NCBI RefSeq assembly: GCF_002237365.1
Contig: NZ_NMUO01000012.1
Coordinates: 1-59,171, forward strand
Length of the DNA: 59,171 nucleotides
Reading direction: 5' to 3'
Source of the DNA: Zobellella denitrificans
GTDB lineage: Bacteria; Pseudomonadota; Gammaproteobacteria; Enterobacterales; Aeromonadaceae
The notes below the pieces were generated by a model. The model saw only the letters and a list, made by a program, of their open reading frames with translations. It did not search any database and had not been told where the DNA came from. Positions 26,060-35,198 of the stretch are shown in pieces. The position numbers and the translations under genes are program-made. Position 1 is the first letter of the stretch. The number at the start of each line of letters is the position of its first letter.

Positions 26060-26917
26060 ATGGCAGATGAAATAAAGAATAAAAAACCGAAAACCACCAA
26101 GCAAAGCAGCGCCACCCAGGTGCAGTCCCTGTCCCGTGCCCTGCTGTTGCTGGAGCGGCTGGCAGCCTCCGGCATGGGCATGTCGCTGACCGAAGTGGCC
26201 GGCAGCCTGGGGCTGGCGCCTTCCACCGCCCACCGCCTGCTCAACAGCCTGCGCAGCCACGAGTTTGTGGACGTGGACGAGGCCCAGGGGCTGTGGAGCA
26301 TCGGCGTCAACGCCTTTTCCATCGGCAACGCCTACCTCAAGAAGCGCGACTTCATCGCCCAGGCCCGGCCCTTTATGAAGCGGCTGGTGGCGGAAACCGG
26401 CGAAACCTCCAACCTGGCGATCCTGGAGAAGAGCGGCGTGGTCTACGTGGGCCAGGTGGAATCGCCCCAGACCATGCGCATGGTGGTGTCCCTGGGCAGC
26501 CGTTCGCCGCTGCACGCCTCGGGCGTGGGCAAGGCGCTGCTGTCGGCCATGCCGCGCAAGGACGCCCTGGAGATCATCCGCAAGACCGGCATGGCCTCCT
26601 TCACCGATCACACCATCACCACCCCCAGCCAGTTCGAGCAGGAGCTGAACAAGATAGGCCTGCAGGGCTACTCCCTGGACGACGAGGAGCAGTTCGAAGG
26701 CCTGCGCTGCATCGCCGCCAATATCTACAACGAGTACGGCGAGGCGGTGGCCGCCATCTCCATCTCCGGGCCGGCGGTGCGGGTGAAGTGGGAACGCATC
26801 CCCATGCTCAGCGCCCTGGTGATGGACGCCGCCCGGGAAGTGACCAGGGCCATCGGTGGCCGGGCGCCGGAAACCGGCCGGAAGCCGGAAGCCGACGGCC
26901 GGAGGGTGCAGGGGTAA
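26060..26917 (+). CDS. IclR-family transcriptional regulator
   Basis: This 285-residue regulator has a winged helix-turn-helix at about residues 22-85 (SLTEVAGSLGLAPSTAHRLLNSL) and an IclR ligand domain at about 100-265, including the family stretch SPLHASGVGKALLSAM. The N terminus is lysine-rich and the C terminus carries a low-complexity tail. The ATG at 26060 is the first in frame. It is divergent from ybdL-yafV and convergent with the carboxynorspermidine dehydrogenase gene; the first arrangement makes the salvage pair its likeliest target. The effector is unknown. Confidence 0.9.
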   Translation: MADEIKNKKPKTTKQSSATQVQSLSRALLLLERLAASGMGMSLTEVAGSLGLAPSTAHRLLNSLRSHEFVDVDEAQGLWSIGVNAFSIGNAYLKKRDFIAQARPFMKRLVAETGETSNLAILEKSGVVYVGQVESPQTMRMVVSLGSRSPLHASGVGKALLSAMPRKDALEIIRKTGMASFTDHTITTPSQFEQELNKIGLQGYSLDDEEQFEGLRCIAANIYNEYGEAVAAISISGPAVRVKWERIPMLSALVMDAAREVTRAIGGRAPETGRKPEADGRRVQG

Positions 26918-26941
26918 ATTCGACCCGGGGGAGCGCAAACA

Positions 26942-26969
26942 AAAAGGCCAGTCCGCGGACTGGCCTTTT
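26942..26969. terminator. Bidirectional terminator between iclR and the CANSDH gene
   Basis: A perfect 13-base stem, AAAAGGCCAGTCC and GGACTGGCCTTTT, around a two-base loop, with A and T runs on both flanks. Confidence 0.88.
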
Positions 26970-26986
26970 GCATGGTTAAACCGGGC

Positions 26987-28225
26987 TCAGAAGCTCAGCG
27001 GGCGATCGCCCTGCTCGTCCTTGATCCGGGTCGGCAGACCCATTTCGTTGAGCAGGTTGATGAAGGGCTTGGGATCCAGCTCTTCCACGTTGGCCATGTG
27101 CTTCACGTCCCACTCGCCGGAGGCGATCAGCAGGGCGGCGGCCACCGGCGGCACGCCGGCGGTGTAGGAGATGCCCTGGCTGCCCACTTCGGCGTAGGCC
27201 TCGGCGTGGTCGGCCACGTTGTAGATGAACACTTCCTTGTCCTGGCCGTCCTTCTTGCCCTTGACCACGTCACCGATGCAGGTCTTGCCGCTGTAGGTGG
27301 GCGCCAGGGAGGCGGGATCCGGCAACACGGCCTTGACCACCTTGAGCGGCACCACTTCCAGGCCTTCGGCGGTCTTCACCGGCTGCTCGGAGAGCAGGCC
27401 CAGGTTCTTGAGGATGGTGAACACGTTGATGTAGTGCTCGCCAAAGCCCATCCAGAAGCGCACGTTGGGCACGCCCAGGTTCTGGGACAGGGAGTGCACC
27501 TCGTCGTGGCCGGTCATGTAGCTGGTCTGGCTGCCCACCACCGGCAGATCGTCGGTGCGCTTCACCTCGAACATCCGGTTCTGCACCCACTCGTTGTTCT
27601 GCCAGGACCAGACCCGGCCGGTGAACTCGCGGAAGTTGATTTCCGGATCGAAGTTGGTGGCGAAGTAGCGGCCGTGGCTGCCGGCGTTGATGTCGATGAT
27701 GTCGATGGAGTCGACGCTGTCGAAGCACTCCTTCACCGCCACCGCGGCATAGGCGTTGACCACGCCCGGATCGAAGCCCACGCCCAGGATGGCGGTGATG
27801 CCCTTCTCTTCGCAGATGGCCTTGCGTTTCCACTCGTAGTTGGCGTACCAGGGCGGATTTTCGCAGATTTTGGCCGGATCTTCATGGATGGCGGTGTCGA
27901 GGTAGGCGGCGCCGGTCTCGATACAGGCCTGCAGCACCGACATGTTGACGAAAGCCGATCCGACATTGATCACCAGTTGCGACTGTGTCTTGTCAATCAA
28001 TGCCTTGGTGGCTTCGATGTCGAGCGCATCCAGGGCATGGGCTTGCAATTCACCGGCAACCTTGAGGCTGCCCTTTTCCCGCACGCTGTCGATGATTTTC
28101 TGGCATTTCTCGACAGTACGCGAAGCGATATGGATGTTCCCCAGCACGTCGTTATGCTGCGCACACTTGTGCGCGACCACCTGGGCGACACCTCCGGCAC
28201 CAATAATCAGAACGTTTTTCTTCAT
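26987..28225 (-). CDS. Carboxynorspermidine dehydrogenase (saccharopine dehydrogenase family)
   Basis: This 412-residue enzyme has an N-terminal Rossmann fold (VLIIGAGGVAQVVAHKCA, residues 5-22) and a saccharopine-dehydrogenase-type substrate domain. It closely resembles CANSDH, which condenses aspartate semialdehyde with putrescine or diaminopropane and reduces the product to carboxyspermidine or carboxynorspermidine using NADPH. The decarboxylase gene nspC lies about 50 bases upstream on the same strand, so both steps of the alternative spermidine route are in one operon. No diaminobutyrate aminotransferase is nearby, so putrescine is a plausible acceptor. Confidence 0.93.
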   Translation of the reverse strand: MKKNVLIIGAGGVAQVVAHKCAQHNDVLGNIHIASRTVEKCQKIIDSVREKGSLKVAGELQAHALDALDIEATKALIDKTQSQLVINVGSAFVNMSVLQACIETGAAYLDTAIHEDPAKICENPPWYANYEWKRKAICEEKGITAILGVGFDPGVVNAYAAVAVKECFDSVDSIDIIDINAGSHGRYFATNFDPEINFREFTGRVWSWQNNEWVQNRMFEVKRTDDLPVVGSQTSYMTGHDEVHSLSQNLGVPNVRFWMGFGEHYINVFTILKNLGLLSEQPVKTAEGLEVVPLKVVKAVLPDPASLAPTYSGKTCIGDVVKGKKDGQDKEVFIYNVADHAEAYAEVGSQGISYTAGVPPVAAALLIASGEWDVKHMANVEELDPKPFINLLNEMGLPTRIKDEQGDRPLSF

Positions 28226-28277
28226 TTTTTTCCTCTAACCGCCTCCTTGAAAGGCTTTGTTGTGGTTACTCCATGCC

Positions 28278-29390
28278 TCAGGAGAGGCTGTTTACAAAAT
28301 CGTCGAAACCGAATTCACGTACCAGCTCCACGCTGCCGTCGAGCTGACGCACGGCAATGGCGGGCATGTTGACGCCATTGAACCAGTTTTTCTTTACCAT
28401 GGTGTAACCGGCGGCGTCGATGAACGACAGCCGGTCGCCCACCTTCAGCTCATTGTCGAACCTGAACTCGCCGAAGATGTCCCCGGCCAGGCAGGACTTG
28501 CCGCACACCATGTATTCATGGGGTCCGTCGCAGGGCTCCATCTTGGCGCTCTGGCGGTAGATCAGCAGGTCGAGCATGTGCGCTTCGATGGAGCTGTCCA
28601 CTATCGCCAGCTGCTTGCCGTTGTAGAGGGTGTCGAGCACCGTCACCTCGAGCGAGGTGCTGAGGGTGATGGCCGCCTCGCCGGGCTCCAGGTAGAGCTG
28701 CACCCCGTAGCGCTCGGCAAAGGCCTTGAGCCGGGCGCAGAACCGGTCGAGCGGGTAGCCTTCGCCGGTGAAGTGGATGCCGCCGCCCAGGCTGACCCAA
28801 CCTATCTGGGGCTGCGCCAGCAGGGTGCCGAATTTCTCCTCGATCTGGCCCAGCATGCGATCGAACAGCTCGAAGTCGCTGTTCTCGCAGTTGTTGTGGA
28901 TCATAAAGCCGGAGACAAGGTCGAGCACCTGTTCGACCTTGGCCGCGTCCCATTCGCCCAGGCGGCTGAAGGGGCGGGAAGGGTCGGCGATGATGAACTC
29001 GGAGCTGGACACGCCCGGATTCAGGCGCAGGCCGCGCACGTGGTCGGCGGAGGCCGCCTCGAAGCGTTCGAGCTGGCCGATGGAGTTGAAGATGATCTTG
29101 TCGGAGTGGGCCAGCACTTCTGCGATTTCGTCGTCGGCATAGGCCACGCTGTAGGCGTGGGTTTCACCGCCGAACTTGAGCTTGCCGAGCTTGACTTCGT
29201 TGAGGGAGGAAGAAGTGGTGCCGTCCATGTACTGGCTCATCAGGTCGAACACCGACCAGGTGGCGAAGCATTTCAGGGCCAGCAGCGCCTTGGCGCCGGA
29301 GTGTTCGCGCACATAGGCAATTTTTTCCATGTTGCGCAGCAGTTTGCTTTTGTCGATGAGATAGTACGGTGTCTTGATCACCTCAGTCAT
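28278..29390 (-). CDS. nspC: Carboxynorspermidine/carboxyspermidine decarboxylase
   Basis: This 370-residue PLP enzyme has the alanine-racemase/ornithine-decarboxylase fold III. Lys40 in LLALKCFA is the PLP lysine and CGKSCLAGD (about 300) carries the active-site cysteine region. It removes the carboxyl group from carboxynorspermidine or carboxyspermidine to give norspermidine or spermidine. Norspermidine signals to biofilm systems in Vibrio, but the route also simply supplies spermidine in bacteria without SpeD-SpeE. It is first of a two-gene operon with the dehydrogenase. Confidence 0.94.
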   Translation of the reverse strand: MTEVIKTPYYLIDKSKLLRNMEKIAYVREHSGAKALLALKCFATWSVFDLMSQYMDGTTSSSLNEVKLGKLKFGGETHAYSVAYADDEIAEVLAHSDKIIFNSIGQLERFEAASADHVRGLRLNPGVSSSEFIIADPSRPFSRLGEWDAAKVEQVLDLVSGFMIHNNCENSDFELFDRMLGQIEEKFGTLLAQPQIGWVSLGGGIHFTGEGYPLDRFCARLKAFAERYGVQLYLEPGEAAITLSTSLEVTVLDTLYNGKQLAIVDSSIEAHMLDLLIYRQSAKMEPCDGPHEYMVCGKSCLAGDIFGEFRFDNELKVGDRLSFIDAAGYTMVKKNWFNGVNMPAIAVRQLDGSVELVREFGFDDFVNSLS

Positions 29391-29664
29391 ACCCCCTTAG
29401 AGCCTGTCAACCACCCGGCGGCGGGCCGGGAAATTTCAAAGCGCGTGATTATAGAGGAAAGGTGGTGGCGCTTCGAGCAAAAAGTGTAGCCGGCAGCAGG
29501 GGAAGCTGCCCGGACTGTGACCCCGCTCGAAAGACGTTCCCTGGAAGGGCCTGATTGGGGCTGTCTGATGCCGCTTCCCTTTCCGACATCAAATGGCAAG
29601 GCGTGACCGACGTTGCCCGTCCTCTGCAATACTCAAGGTCAGTTCCATCTTTCGGGAGACCGGC

Positions 29665-30348
29665 ATGCGTCCAGACCTTGTCCTGCTGCTCTGCCTGCTC
29701 TGCGCCGGTTGCGGTACGGCCGGCGGGGGGCGATCGTTGCCGGCATCGGCGCAGGGCGAGCCCCTTTACCTGGTCAACCATGGCCTGCATACGGGGCTGG
29801 TGTTGCCGGCGGCGGGGCTGGAACGGCGGCTGCCCGGGCTGGCGGAGCATTTCCCCGGGGCCTCGTTCTACGAGGTGGGCTGGGGCGATCGGGTCTTTTA
29901 CCAGACCGAGGAGGCGGGCTCCGGCCTGGCGCTGCGGGCCCTGCTCTGGCCCACGGCCAGCGTGGTGCATCTGGTGCCCCTGTCCAGCCCGCCGCAACAC
30001 TACTTTCCCGAGCTGGAGCGGGTCGAACTGCGGGTGTCATCGGCCGGGCTGGAGCGGCTGCTGGACCGGGTGGCGGCCTCCTTCGCGCGTGGCAGCGAGA
30101 ACCGCCCAGGGTTCACGGGGCCGGGGCTCTATGGCAGCGGTGGTTTTTTCGACTCCCGCGAGCGTTATCACCTCTTTCATACCTGCAATACCTGGGTGGC
30201 CCGGCGCCTGGCCGATGCCGGCCTGCCCATGCGCCCGGCCCTGGCCATCACCGCCGGCGGCCTGATGCGCCAGGCCAGGGCGGCGGCCATGGCTGGCTGT
30301 TGCGCGAAAGCAGGGTATGATGGCACTTATTTTCCTGCGGCTGGCTGA
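29665..30348 (+). CDS. DUF2459/TIGR02117-type lipoprotein
   Basis: This 227-residue protein begins with a short hydrophobic signal and a lipobox ending in LLCAGC (Cys16), so it is probably membrane-anchored after processing. The mature part contains VNHGLHTGLVLP, WGDRVFYQ and HTCNTWVARRLADAG, typical of DUF2459 proteins of unknown function; the conserved His, Asp and Cys suggest an enzyme. The ATG at 29665 is preferred over the longer frame because it gives the lipoprotein signal. It ends three bases before the ABC exporter gene and is likely co-transcribed with it. Confidence 0.83.
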   Translation: MRPDLVLLLCLLCAGCGTAGGGRSLPASAQGEPLYLVNHGLHTGLVLPAAGLERRLPGLAEHFPGASFYEVGWGDRVFYQTEEAGSGLALRALLWPTASVVHLVPLSSPPQHYFPELERVELRVSSAGLERLLDRVAASFARGSENRPGFTGPGLYGSGGFFDSRERYHLFHTCNTWVARRLADAGLPMRPALAITAGGLMRQARAAAMAGCCAKAGYDGTYFPAAG

Positions 30349-30351
30349 CTC

Positions 30352-32154
30352 ATGCGACACGGTTCCTGGCATCCGGATATGGACGAAACCCCGTTCAATA
30401 GCCGCACCCTCAATACCCTGATCCCCTACCTGCTGGACTACAAGGGCCGCATCGCTCTGGCCCTGCTCTGCCTGGTGGCGGCCAAGCTGGCCAGCGTGGG
30501 CCTGCCCTTCATCCTCAAGTACGCGGTGGATGCCATGGACGCCGCCGCCAACCCGGTGCTGGTGCTGCCGCTCGGGTTGCTGCTGGCCTACGGCGCGGCG
30601 CGTCTCGCCAACGTGCTGTTCGGTGAAATCCGCGACGCCCTGTTCGGCCGGGTCACCGAGCGGGCCATGCGCCGCATCGGCCTCGGCGTGTTCAACCATC
30701 TGCACCGGCTGGAGCTGGACTTCCACCTCAACCGCAGCACCGGCGGCCTGTCGCGGGACATAGAGCGGGGCGTGACCGGGGTGGGTTTTTTGCTGCGCTT
30801 TATGGTGTTCAACATCGTGCCCACCCTGCTGGAAATCGGCCTGGTGGTGGGGCTGTTGCTGCTCAACTATTCGGCCTGGTTCGCGCTCATCACCCTGGTG
30901 GCGGTGGTGCTGTACGTGGCCTGGTCGGTGCTGGCCACCGACTGGCGCACCGGCTATGTGCGCGCCGCCAACAAGGCGGACTCGCAAACCCACTCCCGGG
31001 CGGTGGACAGCCTGCTCAACTTCGAAACGGTGAAATACTTCAACAACGAGGGCTTCGAGGCCGAGCGTTACGACAAGGACCTGGCCGAATGGGAAGAAGC
31101 CCGGCGCAAGAACCGGCTGACCCTGTTCGCCCTGAACGGCGGCCAGGCGCTGATCATCGCCCTGGCGATGACCGCCATGATGGTGCTGGCCGGCCACCAT
31201 GTGGTGCAGGGCAGCATGACCCTGGGCGACTTCGTGCTGATCAACGCCTTTATGATGCAGCTGTTTATGCCGCTCAACTTCCTGGGCTTCGTCTACCGGG
31301 AGATGAAGGGGTCGCTCGCCAATATCGAGCGCATGTTCGCGCTGCTGCGCCGGGAGCCCGGTATCAAGGATGCGCCGGATGCACCGGAGCTGGTGGTGTC
31401 GCGGGGCGAGATCGCGTTTCGCGGGGTGAGCTTCGGTTATGGTGCGGACCGGCAGATACTGGACGGGGTGAGCTTCACCCTGCGGCCCCGGCAGAAGCTG
31501 GCGGTGGTGGGGGCCAGCGGCTCGGGCAAGTCGACCCTGGTCAAGCTGCTGTTCCGTTTCTACGACGTGGACCAGGGCGCCATCCTGATCGACGGCCAGG
31601 ACATCCGCACCGTCAGCCAGGCGTCGCTGCGCCGGGCCATCGGCATAGTGCCCCAGGACACGGTGCTGTTCAACGCCTCCATCTACGACAACGTCCGCTA
31701 TGGCCGCATCGACGCCAGCGACGAGGAGGTGAGCGAGGCCATCCGCCTGGCGCACCTGGACGGCTTTATCGCCAAACTGCCGGAGGGAGGCAACACCCTG
31801 GTGGGCGAGCGCGGCCTCAAGCTCAGCGGCGGTGAAAAGCAGCGGGTGGCCATCGCCCGCACCATCCTCAAGCGGCCGCCGATACTGGTGTTCGACGAGG
31901 CCACCTCGTCGCTGGACAGCCGCGCCGAACAAGGCATTCTGCAGGCCATCCGCGAAGTCTCCCGCGGCCAGAGCAGCCTGGTCATCGCCCACCGGCTGTC
32001 CACCATAGTGGACGCCGACCATATCCTGGTGATGCAGGACGGTCGCATCATCGAACAGGGCACCCACGCCGGGCTGCTGGCCCAGGGCGGCAGCTACGCC
32101 CAGATGTGGCTGCTCCAGCAGCAACAGCGGCAGCAGGAGGCGCTGGCTTCCTAG
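30352..32154 (+). CDS. Atm1/HMT-type ABC exporter (fused membrane and ATPase domains)
   Basis: This 600-residue half-transporter has six membrane segments (about residues 25-315). The ATPase domain follows with Walker A GASGSGKST (387-395), the Q-loop in IVPQDT, signature LSGGEKQR (about 498), Walker B PILVFDEATSSLD and the H-loop IAHRLST. It groups by eye with Atm1/HMT1 proteins, whose bacterial members export glutathione-linked or metal-thiol compounds and aid heavy-metal tolerance. It would work as a homodimer. The DUF2459 lipoprotein gene is directly upstream. Confidence 0.92.
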   Translation: MRHGSWHPDMDETPFNSRTLNTLIPYLLDYKGRIALALLCLVAAKLASVGLPFILKYAVDAMDAAANPVLVLPLGLLLAYGAARLANVLFGEIRDALFGRVTERAMRRIGLGVFNHLHRLELDFHLNRSTGGLSRDIERGVTGVGFLLRFMVFNIVPTLLEIGLVVGLLLLNYSAWFALITLVAVVLYVAWSVLATDWRTGYVRAANKADSQTHSRAVDSLLNFETVKYFNNEGFEAERYDKDLAEWEEARRKNRLTLFALNGGQALIIALAMTAMMVLAGHHVVQGSMTLGDFVLINAFMMQLFMPLNFLGFVYREMKGSLANIERMFALLRREPGIKDAPDAPELVVSRGEIAFRGVSFGYGADRQILDGVSFTLRPRQKLAVVGASGSGKSTLVKLLFRFYDVDQGAILIDGQDIRTVSQASLRRAIGIVPQDTVLFNASIYDNVRYGRIDASDEEVSEAIRLAHLDGFIAKLPEGGNTLVGERGLKLSGGEKQRVAIARTILKRPPILVFDEATSSLDSRAEQGILQAIREVSRGQSSLVIAHRLSTIVDADHILVMQDGRIIEQGTHAGLLAQGGSYAQMWLLQQQQRQQEALAS

Positions 32155-32215
32155 GCTCCGGGACTGCGCGCCTTCGCGGGCATGACCCCGTAATGGATCA
32201 GGCTGGGCTCGCCGT

Positions 32216-32848
32216 TCAGTAGGCTACGCCGATGCGCTGGCGAGGGTACTGGCCGGCTTCCGCCTCGTCCACCAGCGCCTTGGCGTAATCCTCTACGCTG
32301 ATGCGGGAGCGGCCCTCGGCGTCGGTCAGCAGTCGATCGCCGCCCAGCCGGTAGTGGCCGCGGCGCTCGCCGGGAAAGATCTCGGCGGCGGGGCTGACGA
32401 AGGTCCAGTTCACCGGGGTGTCGGCGCTGCGAAATAGGTCCAGCGCCTGGCCCTGGGCCAGGGCTTCGTCCCGGTATTCCTCCGGAAAGCCCGGCTGGCT
32501 CAGCAGGGTGGCGCCCGGCGCCACTTCCAGGCTGCCGGCGCCGCCCACCCACAGCAGGCGTGTGAGCCCGGTGCGGGGCAGCACTTTCAGCAGGGTGCGG
32601 GCGCTGTCGGCCACCATGCCGTGTTGGCCATCGGCGCGGCCGCCGATGCTGGCGATCAGCAGCTCCACCCCGTCCAGCGCCTGTTCCAGCGAGGCCGGGT
32701 CCAGGCTGTTTGCCCGGCGAACTTCCGCTGCCAGGGTGAATCTGGCCGGGTCGCGTACCAGGGCGATCAGCTCGTGGCCCCGTTGCTGTACTTCCGCCGC
32801 CACAGTGCCGCCAATCCAGCCGGTGGCGCCCAATACCGCAATCTTCAT
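32216..32848 (-). CDS. NAD(P)H-binding oxidoreductase (atypical SDR)
   Basis: This 210-residue Rossmann-fold protein begins with KIAVLGATGWIGGTVAAEV, a dinucleotide-binding loop of the NAD(P)H-binding (PF13460-like) group. Members include NmrA-like sensors and quinone or flavin reductases. No catalytic Tyr-Lys pair is obvious, so the reaction is unknown. The ATG at 32848 places this loop at the N terminus. It is divergent from a LysR gene, 111 bases away, which probably controls it. Confidence 0.85.
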   Translation of the reverse strand: MKIAVLGATGWIGGTVAAEVQQRGHELIALVRDPARFTLAAEVRRANSLDPASLEQALDGVELLIASIGGRADGQHGMVADSARTLLKVLPRTGLTRLLWVGGAGSLEVAPGATLLSQPGFPEEYRDEALAQGQALDLFRSADTPVNWTFVSPAAEIFPGERRGHYRLGGDRLLTDAEGRSRISVEDYAKALVDEAEAGQYPRQRIGVAY

Positions 32849-32918
32849 CTCGAACTCTCCTCTTGTCTGTCGATGGTGGCAGTGTATTGAATCGATATGG
32901 GCGGATAAATCGGTGATA

Positions 32919-32937
32919 ATGAAGCAATTTGTTTCAT
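32919..32937. promoter_or_regulatory. Candidate LysR operator
   Basis: ATGAAGCAATTTGTTTCAT is an imperfect 19-base dyad in the space between the divergent oxidoreductase and LysR genes, the normal place for a LysR binding site. Confidence 0.55.
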
Positions 32938-32959
32938 ATTTCGAACCAATGGAGGTGGC

Positions 32960-33853
32960 ATGGATCGGCTGGAGGCGGTGCGCAGTTTCGTGGAGGTGGC
33001 CGGCAGCGGCAGCTTTACCCAGGCGGCGGAGCGGCTGGGCCTGACCCGGGTGCGGGTGTCGCGTCATATCTCCGAGGTGGAGGACTGGCTGCAGGCGCGG
33101 CTGCTGCACCGCACCACCCGCAGGGTGAGCCTGACCGAGGCCGGCCTGGCGGCCCTGCCCCTGTGTGAGCAGTTGCTGAGCCAGGCCGGCGAGCTGGAAA
33201 ACCGCACCCGGCCCCGGGGCCAGGCGCTTGCCGGCCGCATCCGGGTGGCCAGCCCCATCGGCCTGGGCCAGCACCTGCTCTACGAGCTGGTGGAGGCCTT
33301 TCTGGCGTTGCACCCGGGGGTGCAGATCCAGTTATTGCTGTCGGATCGCAACGCTCGCCTGGTGGACGAACGGGTGGACGTGGCCCTGCGCTTCAGCCGC
33401 CAGCCGGATCCCCAGCTGATCGCCCGCCGGTTGATGCGGGTGGACGCCTGCCTGTGCGCCGCGCCTGCCTATCTGGCCCGGGCCGGCCAGCCGGCGCACC
33501 CGTATGAGCTGGCCAGGCACAACTGCCTGGTACACCTGGATGGCGGTCGCTGGGATTTTTACCGGGGGGACGAACCGCTGGCGGTGGCCGTGAGCGGCAA
33601 CTTCGGCGCCGACGACATGGGCGTGCTGGCCAGGGCCGCCGCCCGCGGCCTGGGTATCGCTCTGCTGCCCTGCGACCTGGCCAACCCCTACCGGCAGCGC
33701 GGCGAGCTGGTGCCGCTGCTGGCGGACTACCAGGCCCCCTCCGCCTGGGTGTGGGCGGTATATCTGTCGCGCAGTTACCAGCAGCCCCTGGTGCGCACCT
33801 TTATCGACTTTGTGGCCGGGCACTGGTGCGAGCCTGTGACGGCAAGCGCCTGA
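32960..33853 (+). CDS. LysR-family transcriptional regulator
   Basis: This 297-residue protein has a LysR helix-turn-helix at about residues 4-62 (SFTQAAERLGLTRVRVSRHISEVE) and a periplasmic-binding-protein-like effector domain from about 92 on, including LVDERVDVALRF. It belongs to the large subgroup that regulates divergent oxidoreductase or quinone-response genes (YhjC/PA-type). The ATG at 32960 follows GGAGGTGGC. Its likely target is the adjacent oxidoreductase gene and itself. Confidence 0.92.
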   Translation: MDRLEAVRSFVEVAGSGSFTQAAERLGLTRVRVSRHISEVEDWLQARLLHRTTRRVSLTEAGLAALPLCEQLLSQAGELENRTRPRGQALAGRIRVASPIGLGQHLLYELVEAFLALHPGVQIQLLLSDRNARLVDERVDVALRFSRQPDPQLIARRLMRVDACLCAAPAYLARAGQPAHPYELARHNCLVHLDGGRWDFYRGDEPLAVAVSGNFGADDMGVLARAAARGLGIALLPCDLANPYRQRGELVPLLADYQAPSAWVWAVYLSRSYQQPLVRTFIDFVAGHWCEPVTASA

Positions 33854-33870
33854 GAATGGAAGGCGAGTTG

Positions 33871-34221
33871 CTACCGCTGTTGCAGTCTCGACCGGGAGCG
33901 ACGCTCGGCGGACGCCTGGGTTATCCTGATCAGACCGGAGGTCACCGTTGCCTGTACCCGGCTGTGCACCAGGGGCTGGCCGTCCAGCTCGATTTCCAGC
34001 ATCCTGCCGTGGGCTTGCCGGGTGAGCTCCCGGAAGCGGCTGGCGGCGGAGGGGCTGAGCTGGAGCCAGAGCGCGCCGTCATATTCGGCGACGGCGTCGA
34101 TATCGGCCTTGAACAGGCGGAACCTGACCATGTCTTCCCGATCGGCTTCCGGGGCCGCCAGGGGCGGCAGCAGTAATAGCCAGAGCAGTTTGCGCAAGGC
34201 GGGGCGGGTGATACCGGCCAT
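33871..34221 (-). CDS. Small exported protein with a SecDGG-like domain
   Basis: This 116-residue protein has a weak signal or anchor (about residues 9-22) followed by one compact domain. The stretch LQLSPSAASRFRELT, then GRMLEIELDGQPLVHSRVQA and TSGLIRI, follows the pattern of the periplasmic P1/SecDGG module of SecD (roughly LNxEGAxxFxxxT, then LAIVLDGxVxSAPxI, then GxGxI). A stand-alone copy without the SecD membrane part cannot be a translocase subunit; its role is unknown. GGGGAAG precedes the ATG. It is convergent with the LysR gene and separated from it by 17 bases. Confidence 0.6.
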   Translation of the reverse strand: MAGITRPALRKLLWLLLLPPLAAPEADREDMVRFRLFKADIDAVAEYDGALWLQLSPSAASRFRELTRQAHGRMLEIELDGQPLVHSRVQATVTSGLIRITQASAERRSRSRLQQR

Positions 34222-34373
34222 GCTTCCCCCTAAACGAGCGGGCGTTGCCGGGCCGGGCCCGGGCTCCCTGCAGGAGAGATAAATATGAATCCCAAATACC
34301 CAGTTAAGCAGCCGGAGGGTAAAGAGGCAAGGTCCGCAAGGATGCCGGCTTCGGGTGCAGCTGGTGCCCTCTC

Positions 34374-34742
34374 ATGGTGCTGAGCCTGCTGTTGGCCAGC
34401 CTGTTCCTGGCCGGCCTGGCGCTGATGGGCTGGCTGGGGCTGTTGCCCTGGTGGCTGGTGGCCCTGTATCTGGTGTTGAGCCCGGTGACCTATGGGGTCT
34501 ATGCCTGGGACAAGTCGGCGGCTCGCCGCCAGCAGTGGCGGGTGCGGGAAAACACCCTGCAACTGCTGGCACTGGCGGGCGGCTGGCCCGGTGCCCTGCT
34601 GGCCCAGCAGCGGCTCAGGCACAAGTCGCGCAAGCGCTCCTTCCAACTGAGGTTCTGGCTGGCGGTGGCCACCAACCTCGGGGCGCTGCTCTGGCTGCTG
34701 TCGGTTTCGGACGCCTTGGCTACACTGGTAGCCGGGAGGTAA
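34374..34742 (+). CDS. DUF1294 membrane protein
   Basis: This 122-residue protein has two N-terminal membrane helices (about 1-22 and 24-44), the family stretch YAWDKSAARRQQWRVRENTLQ, the motif GGWPGALLAQQRLRHKSRK, and a last helix near 98-112. These are the marks of DUF1294, a small membrane family often fused to cold-shock domains; no cold-shock domain is present here. Its function is unknown. The VOC gene begins six bases after the stop. Confidence 0.85.
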   Translation: MVLSLLLASLFLAGLALMGWLGLLPWWLVALYLVLSPVTYGVYAWDKSAARRQQWRVRENTLQLLALAGGWPGALLAQQRLRHKSRKRSFQLRFWLAVATNLGALLWLLSVSDALATLVAGR

Positions 34743-34747
34743 CCCTT

Positions 34748-35164
34748 ATGCAACCAAGGATCAGCATGATCACCCTGGGGGTGCGCGATCTGCCCCGCGC
34801 CGTCGCCTTTTACCGGGCGCTCGGCCTGCCGCAGCTGGACTCGCCGCCCACGGTGGCCTTTTTCAACCTGAACGGCAGCTGGCTAGGGCTTTACGGCCGC
34901 GAGGCCCTGGCCGAGGACGCGGGCGTGCCCGCCGACGGCAGTGGTTTCGCCGGCTTCAGCCTGGCCCACAATGTCTCTTCGCCGGCGGCGGTGGACGCCC
35001 TGCTGGCCGAGGCGGTGGCCGCCGGCGCCACCCTGGTCAAGCCTGGGCAGAAGGTGTTCTGGGGCGGCTATGCCGGCTACTTCGCCGATCCGGACGGCCA
35101 TCTGTGGGAAGTGGCGCACAATCCCTTTATGTGGGTGGGCCCGCCGGATACGGCAGAGGCCTGA
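34748..35164 (+). CDS. VOC (glyoxalase/bleomycin-resistance fold) protein
   Basis: This 138-residue vicinal-oxygen-chelate protein has two beta-alpha-beta-beta-beta modules. It opens with MITLGVRDLPRAVAFYRALGL and closes with FADPDGHLWEVAHNP, whose Glu is a usual metal ligand. Possible activities include glyoxalase, dioxygenase or antibiotic binding; none can be chosen. The spacing of six bases from the DUF1294 gene suggests co-transcription. Confidence 0.87.
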   Translation: MQPRISMITLGVRDLPRAVAFYRALGLPQLDSPPTVAFFNLNGSWLGLYGREALAEDAGVPADGSGFAGFSLAHNVSSPAAVDALLAEAVAAGATLVKPGQKVFWGGYAGYFADPDGHLWEVAHNPFMWVGPPDTAEA

Positions 35165-35198
35165 ACTATAAAACGGCACCCGCGGGTGCTGTTTTGCT

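Noticed and set aside
26030-26060. A definite iclR promoter
   Set aside because: TTGACG, TTGACA and TACAAT occur close by but not at workable spacings, so no promoter was called.
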